Source: Aquirufa antheringensis
Lineage (GTDB): Bacteria > Bacteroidota > Bacteroidia > Cytophagales > Spirosomataceae
DNA: 64,000 bases
Direction of reading: 5' to 3'
NCBI RefSeq assembly: GCF_004307425.1
Contig: NZ_SEWZ01000003.1
Location: forward strand, 186,001-250,000
Shown: in pieces, positions 7,577 to 15,490 of the stretch
How the letters are laid out: each line of letters starts with the position of its first letter
How positions within the stretch are numbered: the stretch's first letter is position 1
Position numbers and translations under genes: made by a program
The notes under the pieces: model-generated
Seen by the model: the letters and a program-made list of their open reading frames with translations, nothing else
What the model was told of the DNA's origin: nothing
Databases searched by the model: none

Positions 7577-8119
7577 ATGCGCAATTCGAGCTTACTCTTT
7601 TTGCTCTTTAGTAGTCTCACTATTTTTTCTTGTCGCGAAAAAGCGGATGATTCAAAGGCGGTCTATGTAGGACCTAAGTCGGAATTATACGGTATCGATA
7701 TGGTCTATTCTGATTCCGCCAGAAAAGTAGTTCGAATGGTGACGGAAACCCAGTTGACCTTAGCTTCCGAGGATCGGGTCTATCCGAAAGAGATGAAACT
7801 TTGGTTCTACGATAAAACGGGAAAGATAACTTCCGAAGTTCGGGGTGATTCTGCCCATTTTTACCGGCAAAAAAATACCTATAAACTCATCGGTCACGTA
7901 GTGATCCACAACATTGAAAAAGGGGAAACCTTAAAGACGGACGAATTCAATTGGTTACCAGTCGAAAAACGTATTTTTACAGACAAGGCGGTGCAATTAC
8001 GCACGCGAACGGAATTAGTGAATGGGGTCGGACTTGATGCCGCTCAAGATTTCTCCTCTTATTCCTTGCGTCAAATTCGAAATTCGGTCGTAGCTGTTGA
8101 GGGTATGCCCACTAATTAG
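7577..8119 (+). CDS. lptC: LPS export protein LptC (lipoprotein)
   Basis: Predicted bitopic or lipid-anchored component of the lipopolysaccharide transport bridge, passing LPS from the LptB2FG transporter toward LptA. Residues 1-19 form a lipoprotein signal with lipobox cysteine C19 (LTIFSC). The remainder has the LptC/OstA-like beta-jellyroll pattern (MVYSDSARKVVRMVTETQ, then FYDKTGKITSEVRGDSA, and TDEFNWLPVEKRIFTD). The protein has 180 residues. It lies nine bases after the barrel-protein gene and its end overlaps the convergent cytochrome gene by four bases. Confidence 0.82.
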   Translation: MRNSSLLFLLFSSLTIFSCREKADDSKAVYVGPKSELYGIDMVYSDSARKVVRMVTETQLTLASEDRVYPKEMKLWFYDKTGKITSEVRGDSAHFYRQKNTYKLIGHVVIHNIEKGETLKTDEFNWLPVEKRIFTDKAVQLRTRTELVNGVGLDAAQDFSSYSLRQIRNSVVAVEGMPTN

Positions 8120-8487
8120 CGGCAATTTTGCAAGGCCATTTTTACACTATCTACTGGATAGATTTGCTTCTTGCCTCCCCATTTTTCGCGCATATACGTA
8201 ACTAACTCTGCGATATCTAAAGCCTGTAGTTTCGCATTAGCTGGCATAAAACCATTTCCCTTCTTTCCGTTTTTGAATAAGCAGGCCAAAGCCTCGGGGC
8301 TCAATTTCGTCTGTTGAATCGACGGATATAAATCCCGTAACCCTGCTCCATCTGCCTGATGACAATTTTCACAATGGGTTTTATACAGTGCCATACCTTC
8401 AACGGAATATTGTTGTTGGGTGATTTCCTCTTTGCTTGAGCAAGAGAAAAAGAAAAATGCGATGAGTATTGGAGCTAGTTTTTTCAT
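8116..8487 (-). CDS. Small c-type cytochrome lipoprotein
   Basis: A 123-residue secreted monohaem cytochrome c. C16 (FFFFSC) is a lipobox cysteine, and CENCH gives the single haem attachment site near residue 38. A later GNGFMPANA supplies a likely axial methionine. The first part resembles cbb3-type or SoxX-like cytochrome c domains. The SCO-family gene lies upstream on the same strand, suggesting a respiratory or copper-related role, but the partner oxidase is not in the window. The 90 bases upstream of its start are filled by an inverted heptamer array. Confidence 0.82.
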   Translation of the reverse strand: MKKLAPILIAFFFFSCSSKEEITQQQYSVEGMALYKTHCENCHQADGAGLRDLYPSIQQTKLSPEALACLFKNGKKGNGFMPANAKLQALDIAELVTYMREKWGGKKQIYPVDSVKMALQNCR

Positions 8488-8498
8488 ATTCTGTATTC

Positions 8499-8569
8499 AA
8501 TGGTAAATGGTAAGTGGTAAATGGTGAATAAAAAAATCATTTACCATTCACCATTTACCACTCACCATT
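8499..8569. repeat. Facing heptamer arrays forming a long inverted repeat
   Basis: The left arm (8499-8529) has the 7-base period ATGGTAA, ATGGTAA, GTGGTAA, ATGGTGA. The right arm (8539-8569) is ATTTACC, ATTCACC, ATTTACC, ACTCACC. The arms are 31 bases each and complementary at 26 positions; the five differences are all transitions. The loop is AAAAAAATC. No T-run lies beyond either arm, so this is not a standard terminator. It fills the gap between the SCO and cytochrome genes. Confidence 0.85.
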
Positions 8570-8577
8570 CCTTTTTA

Positions 8578-9189
8578 TCATTCTTTTAAAAGCACCTCCA
8601 TATCCTCCAGCAAATGATTCACCTCTGTTTCCACGGTGCCATCATAAATGCCTCGAACATGTCGGTTTTTGTCTACTAAAATAAAGGCGCCACTGTGGAC
8701 AAATCCACCAGCCTCGTTCGGGTCTTCTTGTGCAGAAACCATATAACTTTTCTGGCCTAGTTTATAAATGGCCGCTTTGTCACCAGTCAACAAATTCCAT
8801 TTAGGGGCTTTCACCTGTAATCGAGTAGCATAGTCATGCAGAACTGAAGTGTTGTCGAAATCTGGGTCTATGCTGTGTGAAATGATTCGAACTTCGTCGC
8901 GCTCTTTATAGCGCTCATAAATGCGAAGCATTTGTGTTTTCATTTTAGGGCAAATAGTAGGGCAAGTGGTAAAGAAAAAATCAGCTACATAGACTTTCCC
9001 TTCGATGTCTTTCTGAGAAACGAGTACCGAATCTTGATTTAGAAATTGAAAATCAGGAATCTGATGATACACGGTATCACCCGTTGCATTGACTGTTTTA
9101 GGGCCTAGAAACGGCAGTTTCTTCTCTTGGGAGCAGGAAAATGCGACTACAGCAAATAATAAACTAAGGACGGTATTTTTGAGCAGCAT
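8578..9189 (-). CDS. SCO1/SenC-family copper chaperone (lipoprotein)
   Basis: Thioredoxin-fold protein expected to deliver copper to, or reduce, the CuA centre of cytochrome oxidase in the periplasm. It has 203 residues with lipobox C19 (VVAFSC). The copper/redox motif CPTICPK matches CxxxCP, and the conserved distal histidine occurs in GFVHSGAFILVD. Its start overlaps the end of the preceding 126-residue lipoprotein gene by 26 bases, so translation is probably coupled. Confidence 0.9.
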   Translation of the reverse strand: MLLKNTVLSLLFAVVAFSCSQEKKLPFLGPKTVNATGDTVYHQIPDFQFLNQDSVLVSQKDIEGKVYVADFFFTTCPTICPKMKTQMLRIYERYKERDEVRIISHSIDPDFDNTSVLHDYATRLQVKAPKWNLLTGDKAAIYKLGQKSYMVSAQEDPNEAGGFVHSGAFILVDKNRHVRGIYDGTVETEVNHLLEDMEVLLKE

Positions 9190-9544
9190 GTAAAGTAGAA
9201 TCTGTCAGTTGTTGAAGTTCAGTTAATTGGGTGTATTGGTTCTTGAGGTAAATGACCTTGGTGTTTACATCCATTTTGCTCAAGCTATCGATGGAGAATT
9301 GGTGCATCCAATCCATCATTGATTTATCAGCTTTATCTAAAGAACTTATCAATTTACGAACGTGAGTAGAATCTGCCCCAGTTGAAAGGCTGTCTAATTT
9401 CGATTTTAACGAAACGAGTTGTTCGGTCTTAGGCATCAAGACATCGTGTAATCCGAGGACTTTTGCTTGTAATTCTTCACTGAGTTTTTCTTCTGCTTGA
9501 GAACAGCCTAGCAATAGAAGGCTGAGCGCGATATACTTTTTCAT
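9164..9544 (-). CDS. Small lipoprotein of unknown function
   Basis: I do not recognise this 126-residue protein. It has a short lipoprotein signal with lipobox cysteine C14 (LLLLGC), and the rest is charged and helical with many Leu, Lys, Ser and Asp residues (LVSLKSKLDSL, LTELQQLTDSTLHAA), consistent with a short coiled coil. It overlaps recN by four bases and the SCO gene by 26 bases, so it is embedded in a recN-lipoprotein-SCO operon. A periplasmic helper of the SCO/cytochrome group is plausible but is only inference from position. Confidence 0.7.
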   Translation of the reverse strand: MKKYIALSLLLLGCSQAEEKLSEELQAKVLGLHDVLMPKTEQLVSLKSKLDSLSTGADSTHVRKLISSLDKADKSMMDWMHQFSIDSLSKMDVNTKVIYLKNQYTQLTELQQLTDSTLHAAQKYRP

Positions 9545-11202
9545 TCGTGTGATTGGATTAAATTTCGAACATTATCGAGTAAATCACGGTAGCCTTGTTG
9601 CCCACCGATCATTTTAGCGATTTCTTCTACACGTTCCTCTTCTTTTAACTCACGAAGGTTCGAAACAGTTTTCGTTCCCGCGTGATCTTTATAAACAAAC
9701 CAGTGTGTGGAACCCGCAGCCGCGATCTGAGGAAGGTGGGTGATGGCGATGATTTGGTGGCCTTGACTCATTTGGCTGAGCATTTGTCCCATTTTGATGG
9801 CAATCTCACCCGAAACACCCGTGTCAATCTCATCTAAAATAAGGGTAGGCAAAGCTCTTTTCTTCGCTAACAAATGCTTGATCGAAAGCATTAAGCGACT
9901 CATTTCACCTCCAGAGGCAATTTGTTTGAATGGTTTAGGGGCCAAACCTTTGTTCGCAGAGAAGAGTAGTTGGATTTTGTCCGAGCCATTGGCTGCTACT
10001 TCTTTGGCCGTCATCTCCCAAGCCAAATTCGCATTTGGAATGCCTAAGGATTGCAAAGAAGCGACGAGGGCAGTGGATATGGTATCTAAAACCGCGGAGC
10101 GAGACGAGGACAAGGCAGCAGCTGCAGAAGTGAGGATTATGAAATCAGCGTCCACACGCTCCCGCGCGTCTGCTATCAACATGTCCATCGATGAAAATTG
10201 AGATAGTCGCAAATCGAGCGATTCGACTAATGCCACTAATTCACCCACGTTAGCCACTTGGTATTTTTGCAATAAGCGATTGAGCAAATCTAATCGTTTC
10301 TGTTTTTGTTCTAATTCTAACGGATCGTAAACGAAATCTTCCGCCTCGCCTTCGACTTCAGCACCTAAATCTTTTAATTCGATCCAAATGGATTCAATAC
10401 GTGTTTTCCAATCCGCAAAATTCTCACCCCATTTACTCAGCGCGGTGGCTTGTTGCAAAGCAATTCTGCTCTGATGAAGGGCGGAAACCTCTGAAATGCT
10501 GAGTGCCTGAGCTAAAACGGCCAGTTTCTCCTGGATTTGTTCAGCGTTTTGCAGTTTTTGGACAGCGGTATCTAAAGCTTCATATTCACCCTCTTTTAGC
10601 TGTGCCTTACTTAATTCATCAAATTGAAATTGGATGAAATCTAATTCTTGGGTCCCTTTAGTGGATTCTTGTTCCAAGGCACGCAAGGCGGAAACACTAG
10701 AAGACCAAGCGGAATAGGCAGTAATGTAGGCCTTTCTCAACGCTTCATTTTGCGCATAAGCATCCACCATATCCAGCGTAAAATCCGGATGGGACATCCA
10801 CCACGTATCTTGCTGGGAGTGTATATCGACTAATTCGTTTCCGATTCGTTTTAAGGTTTCGAGTGTAACAGGCGTGTCATTGACGAAACTGCGAGATTTT
10901 CCTTGTGGATTGATTTCTCGGCGGATCAAGCAAGGTTCCTCGAAATCGATTTCTTCTTCCTCGAATAGGGTTTGTAAATGCGGGAAGCTCTCTAGCGAAA
11001 ATTGGCCTTCGATGATGCATTTTTTGGTGGCATCGAAAAGGCTTTTGCTGTCCGCTCTTTGGCCTAATAATAAGGAAATGGCACCTAATAAGATGGATTT
11101 TCCAGCACCCGTTTCCCCTGTAATCACCGTCAATCCACCTGTCAAATGCAGGTCGAGTTGTTCGATCAACGAGTAGTTTTGGATATGAAGGTGCTTCAAC
11201 AT
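9541..11202 (-). CDS. recN: DNA repair protein RecN
   Basis: SMC-like ATPase that acts at DNA double-strand breaks. The 553-residue length from the ATG at 11202 is normal for RecN. The Walker A motif GETGAGKS lies near residue 30, a long coiled coil fills the middle, and the C-terminal part has the ABC signature SGGEMSRL and Walker B LILDEIDTGVSG. The open frame continues 57 residues upstream, but MLKHLHIQNYSLIE is the standard RecN N-terminus, and the extension would run into the divergent sucD promoter. It is the first gene of a minus-strand operon with a lipoprotein and the SCO gene. Confidence 0.95.
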   Translation of the reverse strand: MLKHLHIQNYSLIEQLDLHLTGGLTVITGETGAGKSILLGAISLLLGQRADSKSLFDATKKCIIEGQFSLESFPHLQTLFEEEEIDFEEPCLIRREINPQGKSRSFVNDTPVTLETLKRIGNELVDIHSQQDTWWMSHPDFTLDMVDAYAQNEALRKAYITAYSAWSSSVSALRALEQESTKGTQELDFIQFQFDELSKAQLKEGEYEALDTAVQKLQNAEQIQEKLAVLAQALSISEVSALHQSRIALQQATALSKWGENFADWKTRIESIWIELKDLGAEVEGEAEDFVYDPLELEQKQKRLDLLNRLLQKYQVANVGELVALVESLDLRLSQFSSMDMLIADARERVDADFIILTSAAAALSSSRSAVLDTISTALVASLQSLGIPNANLAWEMTAKEVAANGSDKIQLLFSANKGLAPKPFKQIASGGEMSRLMLSIKHLLAKKRALPTLILDEIDTGVSGEIAIKMGQMLSQMSQGHQIIAITHLPQIAAAGSTHWFVYKDHAGTKTVSNLRELKEEERVEEIAKMIGGQQGYRDLLDNVRNLIQSHE

Positions 11203-11274
11203 AGGAAAGGCATCAAAGTTCGAATTTACGCAAAAAAAATTGTTCGCATTTTTATTTCGTCTATCAATCAGGAT

Positions 11275-11307
11275 TTTGATAATTTTTATCAATATTTTGT
11301 ACCTTTG
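11275..11307 (+). promoter_or_regulatory. sucD promoter
   Basis: TTTG at 11275-11278 and TACCTTTG at 11300-11307 match the Bacteroidota -33 and -7 elements with 21 bases between. Predicted transcription start is near 11314, leaving a leader of about 30 bases before the sucD ATG at 11346. Confidence 0.6.
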
Positions 11308-11345
11308 GAAAAATTTTTCGCCTACGTTATTATAACCCCTACGAA

Positions 11346-12224
11346 ATGAGTGTTTTAGTAAATAAGAATTCAAAAATTATTGTTCAAGGTTTCACCGGAA
11401 CTGAAGGATCTTTCCACGCGGAGCAAATGATCGCTTACGGAACCCAAGTGGTAGGTGGTGTTACACCCGGAAAAGGTGGCGCTAAGCACTTAGATCGCCC
11501 TATTTTTAATACAGTAGCAGATGCAGTTGCTTCTACAGGAGCTGACACATCGATCATTTTCGTTCCACCAGCGTTTGCTGCGGATGCGATTATGGAAGCT
11601 GCGGATGCAGGAATTAAAGTCATTATTTGTATCACGGAGGGTATCCCTACGAAAGATATGATCGTGGCGAAAGAATATATCTCGAACTTCGAGACTCGTT
11701 TGATCGGACCTAACTGCCCAGGCGTTATGACGGCTGACGAATGTAAAGTAGGTATCATGCCAGGCTTTATCTTCCAAAAAGGTCGCGTAGGTATCGTTTC
11801 TAAATCAGGAACGTTAACGTATGAAGCAGTAGATCAATTAACAAAAGCAGGTTTAGGCCAAACAACGGCGATCGGTATTGGTGGTGACCCTATCATCGGG
11901 ACAACCACGAAAGAAGCGGTTGAATTATTAATGAACGACCCAGAAACAGAAGGTATCGTGATGATCGGTGAGATCGGTGGCGGTATGGAAGCAGAAGCGG
12001 CTCGTTGGATTAAAGCAGATGGTAACCGCAAGCCAGTCGTTGGTTTTATTGCTGGCCAAACAGCTCCCAAAGGACGTCGTATGGGTCACGCAGGTGCGAT
12101 TATCGGTGGTGCTGATGATACAGCAGAAGCGAAGATGAAGATCATGCAAGAGTGTGGAATCCACGTGGTTTACTCTCCAGCTGATATTGGCGAGACGATG
12201 ATCAAAGCTTTGGCATCTAAATAA
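11346..12224 (+). CDS. sucD: Succinyl-CoA synthetase alpha subunit
   Basis: Nucleotide-dependent interconversion of succinyl-CoA and succinate in the TCA cycle. It has 292 residues. The CoA-binding N-terminal domain shows [14 protein letters not shown] and GVTPGKGG, and the phosphohistidine loop GHAGAIIGG lies near residue 247. GRMGHAGA and [11 protein letters not shown] are typical of the alpha subunit. The beta subunit gene sucC is not adjacent, so the two subunits are encoded apart. It has its own promoter in the divergent gap with recN and a strong terminator that overlaps the next gene. Confidence 0.97.
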   Translation: MSVLVNKNSKIIVQGFTGTEGSFHAEQMIAYGTQVVGGVTPGKGGAKHLDRPIFNTVADAVASTGADTSIIFVPPAFAADAIMEAADAGIKVIICITEGIPTKDMIVAKEYISNFETRLIGPNCPGVMTADECKVGIMPGFIFQKGRVGIVSKSGTLTYEAVDQLTKAGLGQTTAIGIGGDPIIGTTTKEAVELLMNDPETEGIVMIGEIGGGMEAEAARWIKADGNRKPVVGFIAGQTAPKGRRMGHAGAIIGGADDTAEAKMKIMQECGIHVVYSPADIGETMIKALASK

Positions 12225-12259
12225 ATCGAAATAAATCAAGGAATGATTCCTTTCTTTTT

Positions 12260-12310
12260 AAAATCTGCTCATCTGATTCCTTCGCGGAAAACGATGAGCA
12301 GATTTTTTTT
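12260..12310 (+). terminator. sucD terminator whose 3' arm holds the next start codon
   Basis: AAAATCTGCTCAT (12260-12272) pairs perfectly over 13 bases with ATGAGCAGATTTT (12294-12306), with an inner TTCC/GGAA stem in the 21-base loop and eight T at 12303-12310. The ATG at 12294 starts the DUF4271 gene, so the 3' arm is also its first codons. Confidence 0.85.
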
Positions 12311-13409
12311 ATGGGCTTTATTACTCCTTGCGGGAACCAGTCAGGCCGCTTGGAAGAAGGTGTATTCCTTTGAGCGCGATTGGTTAGTGTACCAGGAAGC
12401 TTGGAAAAGTTTCTTGCCCTACATCACCTCGAAGCATTATACGTACCATTCGAAGTCCTTAGAATTAGATCCGCAGGCTTTTCCCAAAGCCTATCTAGCC
12501 ATTTACCCTCAAGAAAATTACCACCTCTTTCTGCAAGGCACCTTGTTTAAGGCTTTAAAGAAAGGGGAGATCTATCGTTTGCCGCTGGATAGTTTGAAGA
12601 GCCAGGTTATTTTAACGGTGTACTCCGAGAATCTGGAGGGATTGCCAAGCGAATTTGTCTTAGAGCGGGATGAGCCTGTTAGCACGCAAGGGAAAGCGGA
12701 TTTTTTCTCGCTTGAAACGCGCTCCGGTTCGGTCTATTCGAATTTTTTTCTCTTGAGTTTTTTAGTGCTTCTTTTTTGCTTAGGTCTGCTCTATGCGGCT
12801 TATCCTCGTATTTTTGCCTCTTTTTTCCGCTATTCCGATTGGATTCGTTGGGAAGTAAAGGATGAAGTATGGATGCGGCGGCCCTTTGCCTTGCCTAATT
12901 TATTAGTCTTATTTACCCTCAGTTTGCTGATCAGTTGCCTCGCCTTTTTAACTGGAATGAAGTCGAATGTGAAAGAGGAGTTTTTTAGTAACTCGGAGAA
13001 TTTTATCCATATAGGCCCTAGTCTGTTTTTTATTTTTTCGACATTAGGTCTTTCCTTTTTACTTTTCCTTTCTCGCTTCTTTGTTTATTACCTTTTTACG
13101 GACTTGTTCAAATTGAAAGGTCTAGCCAATGTCCACTATTTTAAATCGCTGCAAACGAATCTGCAATTCTTTGTGGGTTTATTTGTCTTTTTGAGTTTTT
13201 ACGCCATCTATTTAGGGCCTGCGGCTCCTATTGATTTTACTTACGTGCGCTATTTAGTAGACGCGTATTTTGTGATACGTTTCTTTTATTTTTTCCAATC
13301 TTTTCGTCGGAGTTTTTCCTACAACGCGTTGTTCTTATTTACCTACCTGGTGATCATCGAAGGACAGATTATCTTGTTTGGTATCAGGGAATTAATTTTT
13401 CCAGGTTAA
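12294..13409 (+). CDS. DUF4271-like membrane protein
   Basis: The 371-residue protein begins with a signal sequence (FLWALLLLAGTSQA) and has a soluble stretch to about residue 145, followed by about six hydrophobic segments in the C-terminal 220 residues. This arrangement, and its place directly before a uroporphyrinogen-III synthase gene, fits the Bacteroidota family DUF4271; its function is unknown to me. I prefer the ATG at 12294 because the signal peptide begins there. An ATG at 12243 would add 17 residues and lies upstream of the sucD terminator. A role in haem or envelope biology would be guesswork. Confidence 0.72.
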   Translation: MSRFFLWALLLLAGTSQAAWKKVYSFERDWLVYQEAWKSFLPYITSKHYTYHSKSLELDPQAFPKAYLAIYPQENYHLFLQGTLFKALKKGEIYRLPLDSLKSQVILTVYSENLEGLPSEFVLERDEPVSTQGKADFFSLETRSGSVYSNFFLLSFLVLLFCLGLLYAAYPRIFASFFRYSDWIRWEVKDEVWMRRPFALPNLLVLFTLSLLISCLAFLTGMKSNVKEEFFSNSENFIHIGPSLFFIFSTLGLSFLLFLSRFFVYYLFTDLFKLKGLANVHYFKSLQTNLQFFVGLFVFLSFYAIYLGPAAPIDFTYVRYLVDAYFVIRFFYFFQSFRRSFSYNALFLFTYLVIIEGQIILFGIRELIFPG

Positions 13410-13446
13410 CATTTAACGCAGGATAATCTTCTGTGAAAAAATGTCG

Positions 13447-13454
13447 TATATTTG
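13447..13454 (+). promoter_or_regulatory. Candidate hemD -7 element
   Basis: TATATTTG matches TAnnTTTG exactly, about 43 bases before the hemD start. No convincing -33 TTTG is present at the right distance. It would let hemD be transcribed independently of the DUF4271 gene. Confidence 0.45.
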
Positions 13455-13496
13455 CATTCTGAATTTTAAGGCTGGTGTTTTTCCGGTCCAAATTGA

Positions 13497-14282
13497 ATGA
13501 TTATGAGTAAAACTGCAACCGAAGAAACGAGTCGTTTAAAGAAAGTAAAGAGTATTTTAGTCACGCAATCTGCGCCAGCAGATGCGAAATCACCTTACTT
13601 TGAGATTGAAAAAAAGTATAATGTAAAGGTTGATTTCAGACCTTTCATCGAAGTACAAGGTATTGCCTATAAGGATTTTAGAAAGCAAAAAATTGAAATC
13701 CTTCAACACACAGCTATCATTTTTACGAGTCGTCACGCGATTGATCACTTCTTCCGTATGTGCAAGGAGGCGAAAATCGAGGTGCCTACCGATATGAAAT
13801 ACTTCTGTATTACGGAGCAAACGGCTAATTATTTGCAAAAATACATCGTTATCCGTAAGCGTAAGGTGTTTACAGGTACGAAGACAGCTTTAGATTTATT
13901 AGAAATTATTAAGAAGCACAAGACAGAGAAATTCTTGTTCCCTTGCTCTAATAAACGCCAAAAAGACCTTCCTGACTACATGGGCACCAATGACTTCCAA
14001 TTAACGGAGGCGGTCATGTACGAAACGGTTTCTGCGGATCTATCTGATTTAGAAGAGGTTTTCTATGATGTGATTGCTTTCTTTAGCCCATCTGGAATTA
14101 CGTCTCTTTTCCATAACTTTCCAGACTTCAAGCAAAATAACACGCGTTTAGCTGCTTTTGGTCCTACAACGGCGCAGGCGGTCGTCGATGCGGGTTTAGT
14201 CGTGGACATTCAGGCGCCTATGCCGAATGCGCCATCCATGACCGGTGCCCTCGAGCATTACATCAAGCAAGTAAATAAATAA
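13497..14282 (+). CDS. hemD: Uroporphyrinogen-III synthase
   Basis: Cyclises hydroxymethylbilane with inversion of ring D in haem synthesis. The 261-residue protein shows the two-domain HemD pattern: SILVTQSAPA start, IIFTSRHAIDHFF, FCITEQTANYL, and the C-terminal IAFFSPSGITSLFHNFP and LAAFGPTTAQAVVDAGL segments. Sequence conservation in HemD is low, so the call rests on these motifs. There are two in-frame ATG codons, at 13497 and 13503, and either may be used. hemC is elsewhere in this window (28743-29669), so haem genes are dispersed. A terminator follows. Confidence 0.85.
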   Translation: MIMSKTATEETSRLKKVKSILVTQSAPADAKSPYFEIEKKYNVKVDFRPFIEVQGIAYKDFRKQKIEILQHTAIIFTSRHAIDHFFRMCKEAKIEVPTDMKYFCITEQTANYLQKYIVIRKRKVFTGTKTALDLLEIIKKHKTEKFLFPCSNKRQKDLPDYMGTNDFQLTEAVMYETVSADLSDLEEVFYDVIAFFSPSGITSLFHNFPDFKQNNTRLAAFGPTTAQAVVDAGLVVDIQAPMPNAPSMTGALEHYIKQVNK

Positions 14283-14283
14283 T

Positions 14284-14314
14284 AAAAAAGCCTCCTTCGT
14301 TGAGGCTTTTTTAT
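14284..14314 (+). terminator. hemD terminator
   Basis: AAAAAAGCCTC / GAGGCTTTTTT, an 11-base perfect stem with a seven-base loop CTTCGTT and a T-tract, directly after the hemD stop. Confidence 0.9.
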
Positions 14315-14346
14315 TATTTTTAGACATCCTATTTTTCATCCAACGA

Positions 14347-15336
14347 ATGACGCGTAAAATGAGCCAAAAAAAGCGGTGCTTTTCTCTACCTGTAGGGCTG
14401 CTCTTACTATTCATTTCTGTTGCTTCATTTGCTCAGCAAAGTCCTCAATTCAGTATTTTTTCGGCGAATTCGAATATCGTCAATCCGGCTTTCTCGGGTT
14501 GGAAGTCGAATAATTATGTGGCTCTTCAGTTCAGAGACCAATGGTCAGGTTATACCACTTCCACGGATGGATCTGGTACATTAGGGACCACTTGGCTATC
14601 AGGATCTTTCGGTATCACCTCGAAAGGGGGACTAGGAGTTCAATTTTACAGTGATATAACACCTTCTGGTGTTTCGCAACAATTAATTCAATTTCAAGGA
14701 GCCTACCACCTGACTAAAGGCAATGGACTTTGGTCTTTTGGTCTGTCACTTGGATTACAAACAAAATCCTTTGATGGTCGTAGCTTCCGGGTGAGAGATC
14801 CGAATGATCCTTTGGCCAATCTTGTTTCAGGATCTGCCGTAAATCAAACGCAACCAGATTTTGGTTTAGGCGCCGTTTATTCAACGGATAGTTGGCAAGT
14901 AGGCCTCACCGCGGATCATATAACAGCACCAAAATTCGATTTCAATGGTGGGACGGCTTCGATGCCACTAGATCGCATATTTGCCCTGCATGGAAGTGCT
15001 GAAATTCCGTTAAGTGATTATTTTGACATAGTGCCTTATGCTTTAGTTCGCTATTACAGCGGTCAAATTGTGCCTGAAGGAGGCGCTAGGGTCTACTACA
15101 ATAAACTAATTTATGCGGGCGCGGCTTATCGGAATGGGGATGCTGCGATGGGTTTGGTAGGAGTTTCAGTACTCCAAAACAAGCTGGATATCGGATATGC
15201 CATTGATATTACAACGGCTAATGCCTTGAATAAGAAGCCCTTGTCGCATGAGGTATTTGTAAGGTTTCGAATTCCAGAAAGAACGATTCGCCAGAAGCCA
15301 GCTCCTATAAGAACACCACGGTTTAGGATTTTGTAG
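14347..15336 (+). CDS. PorP/SprF-family type IX secretion outer-membrane protein
   Basis: Outer-membrane barrel of the PorP/SprF family, whose members work with type IX secretion and with surface adhesin attachment. The 329-residue protein has a signal peptide (LLLLFISVASFAQQ) followed by the family opening QFSIFSANSNIVNPAFSGW and RDQWSGY, and then repeated beta-strand segments. Genomes in this group usually hold several paralogues; this one lies directly before gldK, the position of porP in Porphyromonas. It begins 32 bases after the hemD terminator and 154 bases before gldK; that gap is AT-rich and contains no gene or clear promoter. Confidence 0.88.
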   Translation: MTRKMSQKKRCFSLPVGLLLLFISVASFAQQSPQFSIFSANSNIVNPAFSGWKSNNYVALQFRDQWSGYTTSTDGSGTLGTTWLSGSFGITSKGGLGVQFYSDITPSGVSQQLIQFQGAYHLTKGNGLWSFGLSLGLQTKSFDGRSFRVRDPNDPLANLVSGSAVNQTQPDFGLGAVYSTDSWQVGLTADHITAPKFDFNGGTASMPLDRIFALHGSAEIPLSDYFDIVPYALVRYYSGQIVPEGGARVYYNKLIYAGAAYRNGDAAMGLVGVSVLQNKLDIGYAIDITTANALNKKPLSHEVFVRFRIPERTIRQKPAPIRTPRFRIL

Positions 15337-15490
15337 CGGGTCGCTTGAAAATTATTTTGAAACCTATCCGAATGTTAGAATATTCCTTTAAATTTGAGGA
15401 ATTTGTTAATTCTGTGAGGGGATTATTTTTGATTATCGGCAATTTTTAGAGGGCCATAACGTTTAGAAAAACAGAAATTTAAAAAGGTAT

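Noticed and set aside
8499-8569. CRISPR or terminator explanation for the heptamer inverted repeat
   Set aside because: No spacers of regular length and no T-run; the repeat unit is only seven bases.
9794-10201. 135-codon open frame antisense to recN
   Set aside because: Opposite strand of conserved RecN coding sequence; composition is that of a codon shadow.
11203-11373. 57-residue upstream extension of RecN
   Set aside because: Low-complexity, would overlap the sucD promoter and exceed the family length; the normal N-terminus starts at 11202.
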